From Tridacna crocea (lineage: Eukaryota > Mollusca > Bivalvia > Cardiida > Cardiidae): a DNA stretch of 64,000 bases. The stretch's first letter is position 1, and the number at the start of each line of letters is the position of its first letter. The notes under the pieces were generated by a model. It had not been told where the DNA came from, did no database searches, and saw nothing but the letters and a program-made list of their open reading frames with translations. The position numbers and the translations under genes are program-made. The stretch lies in contig OX031059.1 in the NCBI GenBank assembly GCA_943736015.1, forward strand, positions 53,021,159 to 53,085,158. The letters are read 5' to 3'. Below are positions 23,528-34,580 of this stretch, in pieces.

Positions 23528-24425
23528 TTATTTGACTGATGAGTCAATTTCTAATTCCATATCTTCTAAACTTTCATAATTATTTGCCAGCTTAATAGGA
23601 TCCTGTGATCTTTTTTTCTGTCTGTTTGATTGTTGTTTGTCTTTTTCTTTTTTATCTGGTTTATTTTTCTGGCTTTTATTTGGTGATGTAGGGCAAGAAT
23701 TAGATCTAGAAGCTGATCTTGGTCTGCTAGAGTTCTTTATTTGGTTAGATTTTGAACCTGTTTCAGAAGTTTGAGATGGTTTGACAGATGTAGACGTAGA
23801 TTTCGAGGTAGGTTTAGCACCTCTCTCAAAATCCACGGGATCATACTGCGTTCCACTTTTTTTATCAGAGGCTTTGCTGTTGCTGACTGAACTATCTTAG
23901 AGTACCTAGGTTCAAAAGCTGTTTCATATTGTTTTTTTGCCTCAAAGTATGAAATCTTTTTGATTGTTTTAATTTGCATAATTTCTTTTTCTCTTTTCCA
24001 GACTTCACAGTCGGTTGATCTTGCACTGTGATCTTTACCACAATTAACACATTTGAAAGGTCTTTGGCAGATGCTAGATGTGTGTTTGGATTCACCACAT
24101 TTATCGCAGATTACTGCATCTGCGAGCTTGCAGTTGTCTTCGTGGTGTCCAAATTTTTGACAGAGGATTTGGGATGAACTGTTGCTCTGGTACTGTGCGA
24201 TAAAAGATTCTAATATTCTGAGGCAAAGGGATGGTGTTAAAAGTGAGGACTAGTGTATTGGTTTCAACTTGAACATTGTCTTTTTTTAATTTTGAATCTT
24301 TTGCATGCAACAACTCCTTGCCGTGCAAAATATTCAACATTTTTTCTTCTTTTTCTCCTTTCAGTACTCCGTCTTTCACAATTCCTCTGGACTTGTTAAG
24401 TGAATTATGTTCTGAGACTGAGACT
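23528..24425 (-). pseudogene. LINE ORF1 (gag-like) with CCHC zinc knuckles
   Basis: The minus strand shows VETNTLVLTFNTIPLPQNI and VPEQQFIPNPL near 24160-24270. Two zinc knuckles follow, CDKCGESKHTSSIC and CVNCGKDHSARSTDC, near 24010-24115, and then a basic, Ser/Lys-rich tail to about 23528. The reading frame is split. The N terminus is missing, replaced by the minisatellite at 24440-24860. Confidence 0.8.
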
Positions 24426-24439
24426 TTCGATTTGTATAG

Positions 24440-24860
24440 TCTGAGTTTTGATGTACATAAAGTCTGTAATTTGATGAACATGCAGGCTGAGTTTTGATGT
24501 ACATGCAGTCTGAGTTTTTTTTTTATTTTTTGCAGTTTGGGATTGATGTACATGCAATCTGAGTTTTGATCTTCCTGCAGTCTGACATTGATGTACATGC
24601 AATCTGAGTTTTGACCTTCCTGCAGTCTGAGTATTGATGTACATGCAGTCTGAGTTATGATCTTCTTGCAGTCTGAGATTGATGTACACGCAATCTGTGT
24701 TTTGATCTTCCTGCAGTCTGACATTGATGTACATGCAAACTGAGTTTTGACCTTCCTGCAGTCTGAGTATTGATGTACATGCAGTCTGAGTTTTGATGTA
24801 CATGCAGTCTGAGTTTTGACCTTCTTGCAGTCTGAGATTGATGTACATACAATCTGATCT
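24440..24860. repeat. Minisatellite of about 20/40-bp units
   Basis: Alternating units 'gatgtacatgcagtctgag' and 'ttttgatcttcctgcagtctgag' repeat about 20 times. Both strands' frames stay open because of the repeat. It abuts the truncated 5' end of the LINE. Confidence 0.8.
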
Positions 24861-25019
24861 TGGTATACACTGTCTGCAAAAAGTCTTTGAGTCGCACTTA
24901 GCAGCCTTAGGGTTGATGAGATTGCAGACTACGCTCAAAAGTATTAAAGCATTACCAAGGTGACAGTTTACTCATTCGTGTATTTCCTGTTAAGGTAAAG
25001 GTATCTTCATTTTACATTT

Positions 25020-27222
25020 TTAGCTCACCTGAGCACGAAGTGCTCAGAGTGAGCTATTGTGATCACTCACCGTCCGTCGGCGTCCGTCGTCCGTCCGTCC
25101 GTCCGTCCGTCCGTCGTCCGTCCGTTCACATTTTCTTGTTTACACTCTAGCATCTACAAATATCAACCAATCAGGACCAAATTTAGTCAAAGTATATATG
25201 ACCATAAGATCTCGGATGAGTTCGATTTTGGGTCTAATCGGACCAGAACTTCTGGAGTTATTTGCCCTTGAATTAGAAAAATTGCTGTATTTCACTTTGT
25301 TTACACTCTAGCATCTACAAATATCAACCAATCAGCACCAAACTTGGTCAAAGTATATATGATCATAAGATCTCGGATGAGTTCGATTTTGGGTCTAATC
25401 GGACCAGAACGTCTGGAGTTATTTGCCCTTGAATTAGAAAAATTGCTGTATTTCACTTTGTTTACACTCTAGCATCTACAAATATCAACCAATCAGGACC
25501 AAACTCGGTCAAAGTATATATGACCATAAGATCTCCGATGAGTTCGAGTTTGGATCTAATCGGACCAGAACGTCTAGAGTTATTTGCCCTTGAATTAGAA
25601 AAATTGCTGTATTTCACTTTGTTTACACTCTAGCATCTACAAATATCAACCAATCAGGACCAAACTTGGTCAAAGTATATATGACCATAAGATCTTGGAT
25701 GAGTTCGATTTTGGTTCTTATCGGACTAGAACATCTGGAGTTATTTGCCCTTGAATTGGAAAAATTGCTGTATTTCACTTTGTTTACACTCTTGCATCTA
25801 CAAATATCAACCAATCAGGACCAAACTTGGTCAAAGTATATATGACCATAAGATCTGGGATGAGTTCGATTTTGGGTCTTATCGGACAAGAACATCTGGA
25901 GTTATTTGCCCTTGAATTAGAAAAATTGCTGTATTTCACTTTGTTTACACTCTAGCATCTACAAATATCAACCAATCAGGACCAAACTTGGTCAAAGTAT
26001 ATATGACCATAAGATCTCGGATGAGCTCGATTTTGGGTCTTATTGGACCAGAACATCTGGAGTTATTTGCCCTTGAATTGGAAAAATTGCAGTATTTCAC
26101 TTTGTTTACACTCTAGCATCTACAAATATCAACCAATCAGGACCAAACTTGGTCAAAGTATATATGATCATAAGATCTCCGATGAGTTTGATTATGGGTC
26201 TAATCTGACCAGAATGACTGGAGTTATTTGCCCTTGAATTAGAAAAATTGCTATACTGCACTTTGTTTACACTCTAGCATCTACAATTTTTAACCAATCA
26301 GCTGTAAACTTGGCCAATTCATATATAACCATAAGATCTTGGATGAGTTGAATTATGGGTGTAATCGGACGCAAACAACTGGAGTTATTTGCCCTTGAAT
26401 TAGAAAGTTCTTTATAATAGTTCTTAATCCAGAGCATAACTTTGTCATCTCCAGTCTGATTGACTTGAAACTTGACATTTGTGTTTGTTGCAATAATGCA
26501 GAGTGCAATCTGAAAGATCCATAACTCTACCTTATACTGTCTGTAAGTTATTTCCCTTTGATTGTCATTTTTACAGCATTTTCTGCTCGTCTGGAATATA
26601 ACTTTGTCATCTATAGTCTGAACATCTTCAAATTTGATATGCATCATCGTTGTATATTTATGGAGTGCAGTGCACAAGAACCATAACTTCTTCTAGCTTG
26701 AATTTTGAGTTATTTCCCCTTTGAACTTCATTTTCATAGCATTTCTTGCTTGTCCGGAGCAAAACTTTGTCATCTTAAGTAGGAATGACTTGAAATTGGG
26801 TATGATTAGTTGGTGCAATATTTGCAAGTGCAGTGCACAAGAATTGTAACTCTAATTTGTGCTGTCTTTGAGTTATTTCCCTTTGAATGTCATTTTTACA
26901 GCATTTAGTGCCTCATCTCAAGTCAAAACGACTTCAAACTTGGAATGCATGTTTGTTGCAGTATTACAGAGTACAATGTGCAAGAACAATAACTCTACCT
27001 AGTGCGAACTTTATGTAATTCCACATTGATCTTCATTCTTACAGTATTACTTGCTTGTCTGACATGGAACTTCAAAGTCTCAAGTCAAATTGCGACAAAT
27101 TACTGCTCTTGTTTCATTATCATTTAGCCTTGAACCTTGATATTTGGTATTTATCTTTATTGTAGACCTTTGCTGCTTGGTACTCAGGTGAGCGATATAG
27201 GACCATCATGGTCCTCTTGTTG
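25020..27222 (-). repeat. Interspersed element with a 161-bp tandem array
   Basis: The left end is agctcacctgagcacgaagtgctc and the right end gagcgatataggaccatcatggtcctcttg. A (TCCG)n run sits at 25074-25127. From 25139 to about 26420 a monomer with 'tttacactctagcatctaca', 'aaatatcaaccaatcaggac' and 'cttgaattagaaaaattgct' repeats about 7.5 times at 161-bp spacing, with few differences, so it is younger than the array at 5550-6980. Confidence 0.8.
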
Positions 27223-29700
27223 TATTTTGAGAAACTTAAAAGAGCATGGATATTTCGTTAGACCGACTTAGCCATATAGACTTGGTCAAGGGTCGAAGTA
27301 GTTGTAGGAATCAGCTCTTTGACTTGATGAAGTGTTAAAGATGAGTCTACATGGGAATTTCTCTGTCTAAATAAAAGGACCTTCAATGTCCGCCAAAAAT
27401 AACTCGATAGGGTACACAAGTCAGGTCTGTATACCGTATGGGTTCCTATTTCCCAATAGGGGATTAACTTTGACAGTTGAATGGGCCATTGTTTGTACTT
27501 CCGGCACAAAATAAACAAAACCAGTCAGTATGGCGACTATAACAAAAGACTATTTTTTTGTTAAGGGATTCAGCGTGTCTGAACATAATGTTTAAAAATA
27601 GATTGACGCATGCGCACTGGTGGTAGTACTTTATGATCTTGGTCACTTGACAGAAGGACCGTGAAGGGAGAACAATAATGTATCATTTTATTGCTAGATT
27701 TACAGAATATTTCTTGAATTGCAAAATCAAATTCTTCCATTCTATCATTCCCCTCATGATTTTTCATCAAAAAAAAAAAATATGTATTTTTTTTTCACAC
27801 TATTTTCCATCTGGGAACGAGGACCTGACCCTCATTGTCCTCGACTACGTCCTAGATCGAGGTATACAGGTCGGCTCTCTATTCATTCTCCCCCCCCCCC
27901 CCCCCCCAAAAAAAAAATGGCCACACAAAAGACCATTAAAATTACCATAAAAAAGTAAATTTTGTTGAAAAAGTAGGTCATTCAAAATTGCTGCCGAAAT
28001 GAAAAACAAAATTTACAAGATGGCTACTTGTTTAAATACCCTTATATGCAAATCAGTTACTATTTATAGTAACTAGGTCATCCAATATTGCGTCCGTTTG
28101 TTTACACACAAAGTGAACTTCATACTATTGTTTTGTAGTCAAATAAAGCATCTGTCAAATATCAACCATATGTCGTTATCAGAAGGTAGGGTTTTATCTC
28201 CCATGTCATTGCTTGACCGTACACACCTACTCCTAGAGCAGTTCGAGTCCACTCAGTGGAGTCTCCACTTAGACCAAATGTAATGTTCAACCACCCTAGT
28301 GCATTTTACTTTAACAATTGATCCCTATTTTTAAACTTTCGTTGCAGTCTGATCTCTTTTAATAACGACAGGTAGAGATGCTATTGGCGCGGCAAAATCA
28401 AGGTACAAAGACCCTCTGATTATTACCGTTCATCCTCTTCACTGCATAAAAATGTAAAAAAAAAACCAAGTAACTGTATATTGTGTAAATCACTTTGCGA
28501 ACAATTGAACCAGTAATTTGCTATACTTATTCGACCTTTGTAACAAGTTCAAGTGGGATTTATTATTATCATTTTTGCACGTGAGTGCATGTTGGTGAGA
28601 GTGCGCTCGTCCTCTTGTGTTGGATTTTCTAACTTGATAATCGACAGTTTGGCATTCATTACATAAATCGATTCGATCATTTAAACGGTTGTTTCTGCAG
28701 ATCACCATCATCGTTATCATCATCATCATCATCGTCCTCGTCGTCGAGATTGAAATTGTTACCATACAGTGGAGTAGGTATACATTGGAATTTCTAACAG
28801 ATTTTTTCTTAAAATGCTTTTAACCCTAATAGTCCTAAACCGTTATCCTACTAAGTAAGTTCAATAAAACTTTCACGTCTATACTAAACATCCGAATAAT
28901 ATTATGTCAAACTTATTTTGGGGGAGATAAATATCTCCTCATCGAACTGTGTAGGTCCAAGATCAGACTGCACGTTCTGTGCAGTCTGATCTTAATCTAC
29001 ATTGTTCGCAAAAGGTCAGTGAGTCGCGCTTAGCAGTTTAGGGGTTAAAGAGCAATCCGTAAATTTGACGGTACCGAAAAATAGGGCATTTGAAAACATT
29101 GCTGGGAAAAGGTGAGATCGTTTCCAGTGTTTTCTGCTTTTTCTACAACGTTATGACCTGTTTCAAAGACATATTCTAGTATATGATAAACACTTTAATT
29201 GTAATCTATGTACGAACGGCCTCATTTTGTGCGATTTTGAACCCTTTTTCACATTGTTCCGAGTATCAGCGGACTGCCAAAAGAAGCCTTCGAAACCATT
29301 GTGTGAAAAGGAGAAAAATACTGGTAACCAACATTTTCTCCTTTCCTGTCAATTTCTGTCTTTGAGTCTAATTATTTGACCATTTGCAAAAGCTTTCAAT
29401 CTGGACAAGTCTACAACTTTGTCGTTTGGTATGTAAAGAGCATTAGATTACTTTTTTTACCCGACAGTATAAATGATGATGAATGATAATAACGGTCGAC
29501 ATTGTCATTGTCTTCTTTATGTTACTTGGTATCATCCTGTATTACTGCATAATATCTTTTCAAACCCATCTAGATCTCGGATATCTATTCGTAAATTCGG
29601 CAACAGTTTAACTGACCAGGAATCATATATTTACCCAAACAGAGTGACATTTTTATGTTCTTTTAAAGAAGTCATCAGTTTCTTCTATACGAACTTGAAG
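27223..29700. other. Intergenic between the LINE/repeat block and gene 2
   Basis: I see poly-C (about 27892-27907), a CAT/CGT trinucleotide run near 28705-28745, a family-C hairpin repeat at 28940-29045 and a diverged family-A MITE at 29085-29445. No coding exon is recognisable. A TATAAAT word at 29468 lies 285 bp before the gene 2 ATG and could be a core promoter, but one word is weak evidence. Confidence 0.4.
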
Positions 29701-29752
29701 TGCGACTCTATGGTAATCGTTACAGAGTTTTGGGATAGAGACGAACAAAACA

Positions 29753-30118
29753 ATGACGGCCGAAAAACCTGTTCTTTTCTCGAGAGGAATTTATTCGCTA
29801 CAACAAATCGTAGACAAACCAGAAGGTCTCCCTTGCGTTGTGAACACAAGAAGCAGATTGTTATCCTTTCAAAAAGTTCCAATCGAGCCGGAAGGCTTAC
29901 ATTTGTGCTTGGAAAGAGAAGTTGAGATTGAATTTGCAAGAATCAAAGTACTGCCATTCTACGATGAAAATGAAGCAGAATCAAAGCATGGCGCGGAATT
30001 TGTTGTCTTATACAGCGAGTTTGAAAATGAAGAGTTCTACTTACCATTGAGGTTCAATGGAAAGCTAAAAATTGATTCTTATCATGACAAACGACAGAGG
30101 TTTGCCACAGTGGCAGAG
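29753..30118 (+). CDS. Gene 2 exon 1: start of CABIT domain (GAREM-like adaptor)
   Basis: The ATG at 29753 has A at -3 and an in-frame TAA 39 nt upstream (29714), so it is the likely start. The 122 codons (MTAEKPVLFSRGIYSLQQIV...) end at ...FATVAE before donor GTAAGT. The segment GLPCVVNTRSRLLSFQKVP followed by beta-rich text and FVVLYSEFENEEFYLPLRF is the first half of a CABIT-like domain, the cysteine-containing module of THEMIS and GAREM proteins. The next exon continues it in phase 0. The gene 1 counterpart is outside the window. Splice sites and phase are seen; the CABIT assignment is by pattern and architecture. Confidence 0.85.
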
Positions 30119-30324
30119 GTAAGTTTTTAAAACCATTCAAACTTCATCAATACCTTGAACGAAGCACGCTTTTTCGAAGTATATAAGGGTTTAGCCAATC
30201 GGAAATAGAGTTACTTTTTAAATACTCGTTTAGCCCAAGACTGCAATTGATATAAAAACAGAGAAACACAGACACAGGACTATAATCCATGGGACCTGGA
30301 TCCTTCCGTCAATCACGTATTATG

Positions 30325-30475
30325 GCTTGCATCACGCAAAAAGGGGATTCGGAAATTTGCGTAATGGTTCGTCTCGGATCAGTGTAGTCCGCACAGCCTA
30401 CCAGAAACGACACCTTCCGTTTTTATGCGGTTGTTTGCTTCGCGCAAGTCCACTCAGCACATTCCTATCCACTTC
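30325..30475. mobile_element. Degraded copy of the 'gtgcaacacgcgaaaagg' foldback MITE (family D)
   Basis: It is a diverged match to the first half of 34312-34572 (atcacgcaaaaaggggattcgg, gcgtaatggttcgtctcgga). Confidence 0.5.
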
Positions 30476-30654
30476 TTGAAATAACAGACACAATTTAAAC
30501 ACTGATGGTTTCTATCAAGGTATTTAGCGCTCATTTGAGCATATAAAGGGCACATCAAAACGAAGTGATAAATGTCTTCAACATTATGCAAATCACAAAA
30601 AGTGAAGTATACCTCTCGTTCCTTGGACTTCTATTTGGCCCATATCTACCTGCC

Positions 30655-31405
30655 TGAAACCCCGATGAATGGGTTTATTCCCGGTTAGACCAATCCCATT
30701 TCGCCCATTCCCATTTCGCCAGAATTTTTCCCGTTTCGCCCATTCTTTTTTCGCCCTTTCCAACTTCGCCCTTTTCCCATTTCGCCGAATGTTCCCGTTT
30801 TGCCCAAACTCATTTTCGCCCACTTTTCATTTCGCTCAGAGGCCATCTCGCCCAACTTTAACATTTCGCCCAAAGACTGTTTTGCCCTTTTCCCACAAGG
30901 CCCCTTCCCATTTCGCCCAAACGCCATTTTTCTGATATCTGGGCCTAAAACTAGTGATAAGTTCTCTAAAAAGTTAATTCCTCTATTTATGGACCTTATT
31001 TTAAGGGTTTTTATGGCCTGCACAAATCACAGGTGAGGAGGACATAATTATTGTTACACAGTGTTTCCTTTGGTAAAGGAACAGGTTTTAGGCTACAACA
31101 CATAAGGGCCAAAATGGTGATGGGGCGAGCTGGTAACTGGGCAAAATGGCATTGGCCGAAGTGGTGAAGGTGCGAAATGATAAAGGGGCGAAATGGCATT
31201 TTGCGAATCGGCAAATGGTGAACTGGCATAAGGATGAAACGGTAATTGGGCGAAAAGATGATTGGGCGAGGTGGCAATGGGGCAAAACGAAAAAGGTCAA
31301 AATGGGTAGGGGACAAGCCGGCAAAAGGGGAAATGGGAAGAAAAGTTTGGCGAAATGGGAATGGGCGAAATGGAATTTGGCTAACTGGGAAGACACCGAT
31401 GAATG
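30655..31405. repeat. Large imperfect palindrome made of 'cccatttcgcc' minisatellite arms
   Basis: The left arm (about 30655-30925) is a run of degenerate cccatttcgcc words. The right arm (about 31120-31405) is the same words reverse-complemented (ggcgaaatggg). The outer ends also pair (ccgatgaatggg and its complement near 31393). The spacer is about 200 bp. It sits in intron 1 of gene 2. Confidence 0.75.
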
Positions 31406-31904
31406 AGCTGATGATCTCAGCTTTTGTTATGTAAAATCTTAAGTCAAAAGGTACTTTGACCAGATAATATTCATTTGTAAAAGTACTTTTGAAATGCTTA
31501 TGCAAAAGTCCAAATGCCTTTTTTCGCGTGTTGCAGACCTTATAGAAATCATTATCTCCCGCTAGATGGCATTCTATAAATACTCATCTATCTAATTTGG
31601 GCATCCTGGGTATCGAACCGAACCACTTTCCTACGCGACAAGCGTTACTTTGAATTTCAAACTAAGATAAAAGTTTACTCAATTAAACACTACCTTGTGC
31701 AATTCACTCAGCTATGATTAATAGTCTAGAGAAATGTGGAGCTAAAGCAGGTCTCATTTCTCCTCAAACGTATTGATAAAAGCTATTTTCTACATTATTA
31801 CTTTATTGAGCGTAATATTACAGTAAGCCCGCTTTTGAGGCTAGTGATGCGTCATATAAGACAGTCGACAATCTTCAAAGAATATGACATGCGCTATTAT
31901 AAAC

Positions 31905-32295
31905 TACTCAAACTTTGATAGGGATCACTTACATATTTCTGTATGGGTTTAAAAGTTACAACAGTTTTGCATAAACTCTTTATCATACTGTAAAACTCTA
32001 GATTTGTCCAAGCTGAAAGCATTTGCTGACCAAAATCTAAATGCAGCCTGCACTATGCTGTCTGTAATAGGGTAGAAAACATTGCTGGAAAAGGAGAAAA
32101 TGCTGGTATCCAGCATTTTCTCCTTTTCCAACAATGTTTTCCAAAGGCTTCTTTCTCAGTGTCTTTGTGATGTAAAGGCTTAAAGATCCATTTGGTGTGG
32201 CAATGTAACTTATTGTAAAACCATACAAGATACATGCCACATATATATTTAGAGTGAATCTTTCAGGGTGATCCCTAGCAAATTTTGAGTAGTAT
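31905..32295. mobile_element. TIR element 'tactcaaa.tttg.tagggatcac' with family-A hairpin core
   Basis: Inverted termini of about 25-30 bp (tactcaaactttgatagggatcac and its partner near 32265-32295) enclose the GGAGAAAATGCTGG hairpin. A second copy in the opposite orientation lies at 56495-56908 in the last intron of the same gene. Confidence 0.7.
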
Positions 32296-32364
32296 AGAAA
32301 TAGCATTGCCCACACAAGGCATACGTTTCTTCTTTTGCGAGGTCAGTGTTATACTGATACCTGC

Positions 32365-32595
32365 TTAACCCTTTACCCCATAAGGCATTTTTATGGTATC
32401 TCTAATTGACCCTAAATAACAGCAAGGATGAAGACGTTTCTTATGTGTATAGGACACCTTTTGATAGCATAGAAAACATTATGACAAAAGGACAAAAATT
32501 GCTCCCCAAGAGCAATTTCACCTTTTGCCACAATGTTTTCGAAAGGCTCCTACAAGCAATGTGTAGAAACGAGTATCTATGGAGTAAAGGATTAA
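32365..32595. mobile_element. piggyBac-like MITE, family B
   Basis: TTAA-bounded, about 230 bp, TTAACCCTTTACCCCATAAG at the left and a matching ggagtaaaggattaa at the right. The central hairpin is aattgct...agcaatt. Other copies are at 50687-50914 and 52936-53163. Confidence 0.75.
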
Positions 32596-32649
32596 GAAAA
32601 GTATCAGTAGATTATCTCAGTTTGAAATTGTCTAACGCTAGGATCGCCT

Positions 32650-32950
32650 TCTTGATTGTATGGTGTTTAAGGCTGTTTTAAACATTATTTCAGGTATATC
32701 GCGGCAACCAGTGCATCTATCCATGCGTTTTGAATATCTTTTTCTAGCACTCTGCACAATATTCTTTCCAAGCCATTGGCTACTTTCCCACATAACCATC
32801 GTCGAAACAATGCTCATCGGTGGGAGAGGAATAAATCATTTCGCGATCACTATCACCAATCCTCGGACAGAAATTGGCCAATCCAGGGCTCGCACCCACG
32901 ACCCCCCTGCTCTCAAGTACTGCACGGTAGCGACTGAGCTACTGGGGCTC
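32650..32950 (-). mobile_element. tRNA-derived SINE (type 1)
   Basis: The minus strand begins gagccccagtagctcagtcgc (A-box-like) and has a B-box-like GGGTGCGAGCC. It ends gaaataatg...ttaaacaccatacaatc. The plus-strand relative at 35128-35455 has the same body and tail. Confidence 0.7.
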
Positions 32951-33110
32951 ATATCGTTTTCTCGTAAATGGCATTTGACATTTTCAAAGATACCATATTT
33001 GCATTCCCTTTCTTAGCACCTGGCTGTAGCTCTCGTGTATCTATGGTGGCATATTCCTACCACGAGATAAGAGTTAACTATTGTGTAACAGGTGGTGAAA
33101 AATATATCGC

Positions 33111-33183
33111 GGCTCGACCGGGATTCGAACCCAGGGCCTCAGGAATACCGTTCCTGCACTCTAACCAACTGAGCTACCGAACC
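33111..33183 (-). tRNA. tRNA-like sequence inside the downstream (3') TRIM LTR
   Basis: The 73-nt sequence starting GGTTCGGTAGCTCAGTTGG folds by hand into a full cloverleaf. The acceptor stem has 7 bp (two GT wobbles), the D stem 4, the anticodon stem 5 (CAGGA/TCCTG) and the T stem 5 with a TTCGAAT loop. The anticodon-loop middle is GGT (Thr-like), but the base before it is C instead of the near-invariant T, so a functional tRNA is doubtful. A T5 Pol III terminator follows on the minus strand (33098-33102). Best read as a tRNA-derived Pol III unit that belongs to the LTR. Confidence 0.6.
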
Positions 33184-33384
33184 ACATGTAGATACGGCCG
33201 CACGATAGATCACCAAATACCTATACCCGGCTACATATACCCCCTCCCAATTTAGAATTCGTCCCGAATTCTGGAGACAGAGAAGCATTGTGAAACGTTC
33301 TCGAGGTGCCTAAGCAGTAGCCATCCACATCGTGGGTTATTTACGGTGGGCGCCAAATGTAACAGGTGGTGAAAAATATATCGC

Positions 33385-33457
33385 GGCTCGACCGGGATTC
33401 GAACCCAGGGCCTCAGGAATACCGTTCCTGCACTCTAACCAACTGAGCTACCGAACC
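33385..33457 (-). tRNA. tRNA-like sequence inside the upstream (5') TRIM LTR
   Basis: Identical to the tRNA-like sequence at 33111-33183, at the same place in the other LTR, with the same T5 run (33372-33376). Same reservation about the C before the anticodon. Confidence 0.6.
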
Positions 33458-34311
33458 ACATGTCGATACAGCCGCACGATATATCACCAAATACCTATAC
33501 CCGGCTACAATTGCAATAATTTAAGAGAACTATCGTGTGAAAACAAACTTTCATGAAAATATTATCTAGACCATAAAATTTTTCACATAAGAATATCGCG
33601 ATAGTTCCGACAGTTATTATGATTTGTACGCTTTCGTGCCAACAACTGACATCAACGGTATCTATAATTAGAAACAGTTTTGGAATATCTTTGTCTACAA
33701 CCGCATGAATTGTCCTTTTCCCTGTTTGGTGTTGAAGTTGTTCGTAGGATGTATTTCGAATAGTCTTCGTATTTACTAGACTTCTGTTCATTTAGAGTAT
33801 GGCCAAAATTTACCAATTAAGCTACAACTGTAAATAATTCGAATTTTTTACTTACTGCCAGCTTGTGAAGTCACAAACTACCGAGTTCTTCCAAATGGTG
33901 AGTTTCTATTTATAGATATCGAGAACGGGATGGATCTCTCACGATAATTTTGTCTCGAATGTCAGCTTCGAGCACGATTGAGAAATTTAGCGTTAAAATA
34001 TTTACTTATCATAGTAAAATCTTCTAGATAACAAAGTTTATCGTGACATTTTTTTTTTTCATGAAATTTTTTCACTATCTAGATATAATTCCAGGAAACT
34101 GATTTATCGCGATAGTTTTCTAAAACTCATGATAGGTATCTCATATCTCGTTGCAGAATTATGTCACATATACATGTATATCAGCAACAAATATGCCAGT
34201 TTTTTACCGTCTTTACCCCTTTTACCAAACAATCCTTATTTTAACGAACCCCAGACAGAACGTTTTTAAAACATACTGGAAAAAATGTCGTCTACATGTA
34301 ATATTATAATT

Positions 34312-34572
34312 GGAGTGCAACACGCGAAAAGGGTCATTCGGACATTTGCGTAAAGTGTCGTCTCTGATCAGCGTGTGCAGTCCGCACAGGCTAATCCGAA
34401 ACTACACTTTCCACTTTTATGTGATTTTCTGTTTTACGCAAGTCTACTGTAGCACACAATCTAATGTAGTCGTAAAGTGCCGTCTCGGATTAGCCTGCGC
34501 GGACTGCGCAGGCTAATCCGGGACGACACTTTACGCAAATGTCCGAATGCACCTTTTCGTGTGTTGTACTCC
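34312..34572. mobile_element. Foldback MITE, family D (261 bp)
   Basis: The ends ggagtgcaacacgcgaaaagg and its near complement ...ccttttcgtgtgttgtactcc form long inverted repeats of 60 bp or more. Internally, gcctgcgcggactgcgcaggc forms its own hairpin. A nearly identical copy is at 58488-58749. Confidence 0.8.
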
Positions 34573-34580
34573 ATATGGTT

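Larger units (their letters stand above)
13618..24425 (-). mobile_element. LINE (non-LTR retrotransposon, I/Jockey-like with RNase H), interrupted
   Basis: Read on the minus strand the order is gag with CCHC zinc knuckles (about 24425-23528), APE endonuclease (about 23490-22700), reverse transcriptase (about 22680-21109, then from 14991), RNase H (about 14540-13722), and a 3' end running into an AATAAT-like tail near 13618. A Ngaro element occupies 14992-21108. On deletion the frame reads through GCIIYD, with ATT from one side and ATA TAT from the other, so the empty site is intact. Frameshifts and stops occur throughout, so it is a dead copy. The 5' end is replaced by a minisatellite at about 24440. 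LINE length without the insert is about 4.7 kb. Confidence 0.88.
33084..33509 (-). mobile_element. TRIM: 426-bp miniature LTR retroelement with a tRNA-like sequence in each LTR
   Basis: Two 152-bp LTRs (33084-33235 and 33358-33509; three differences, about 98% identical) have TG...CA ends and are flanked by ATTG target duplications (33080-33083 and 33510-33513). On the minus strand the 5' LTR is followed after two bases by TGGCGCCCACCGT (33343-33355), a primer-binding-site-like sequence starting TGG. GGGAGGGGG (33240-33248), a polypurine tract, precedes the 3' LTR. The internal region is only 122 bp and non-coding. All LTR-element parts are present in order and orientation, so I am confident of the class. 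It would depend on another element's proteins. Confidence 0.88.

Noticed and set aside
24101-24938. Minus-strand ORFs with CMYIN/LRLQE repeats (up to 207 aa)
   Set aside because: Translation of a minisatellite; the only protein-like part is the LINE gag segment at its lower end.
25059-26677. ORFs in the 161-bp array
   Set aside because: Open only because the monomer lacks stops in some frames; no domain and no splice context.
25074-27222. CRISPR-like array
   Set aside because: Long monomers in direct contact without unique spacers, in a eukaryotic genome; an ordinary tandem repeat.
29473-29925. 150-aa plus-strand ORF overlapping gene 2 exon 1
   Set aside because: It is in a different frame from the CABIT exon, has no recognisable domain, and the exon frame is supported by its splice partner.
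30669-31505. Overlapping ORFs rich in PFRP/FAR or GRNGK words (up to 164 aa)
   Set aside because: Products of the cccatttcgcc arrays on either strand.
33105-33235. Two ordinary SINE insertions side by side
   Set aside because: Equal 152-bp TG...CA units, primer site, polypurine tract and one outer target duplication fit a TRIM better than two SINEs.
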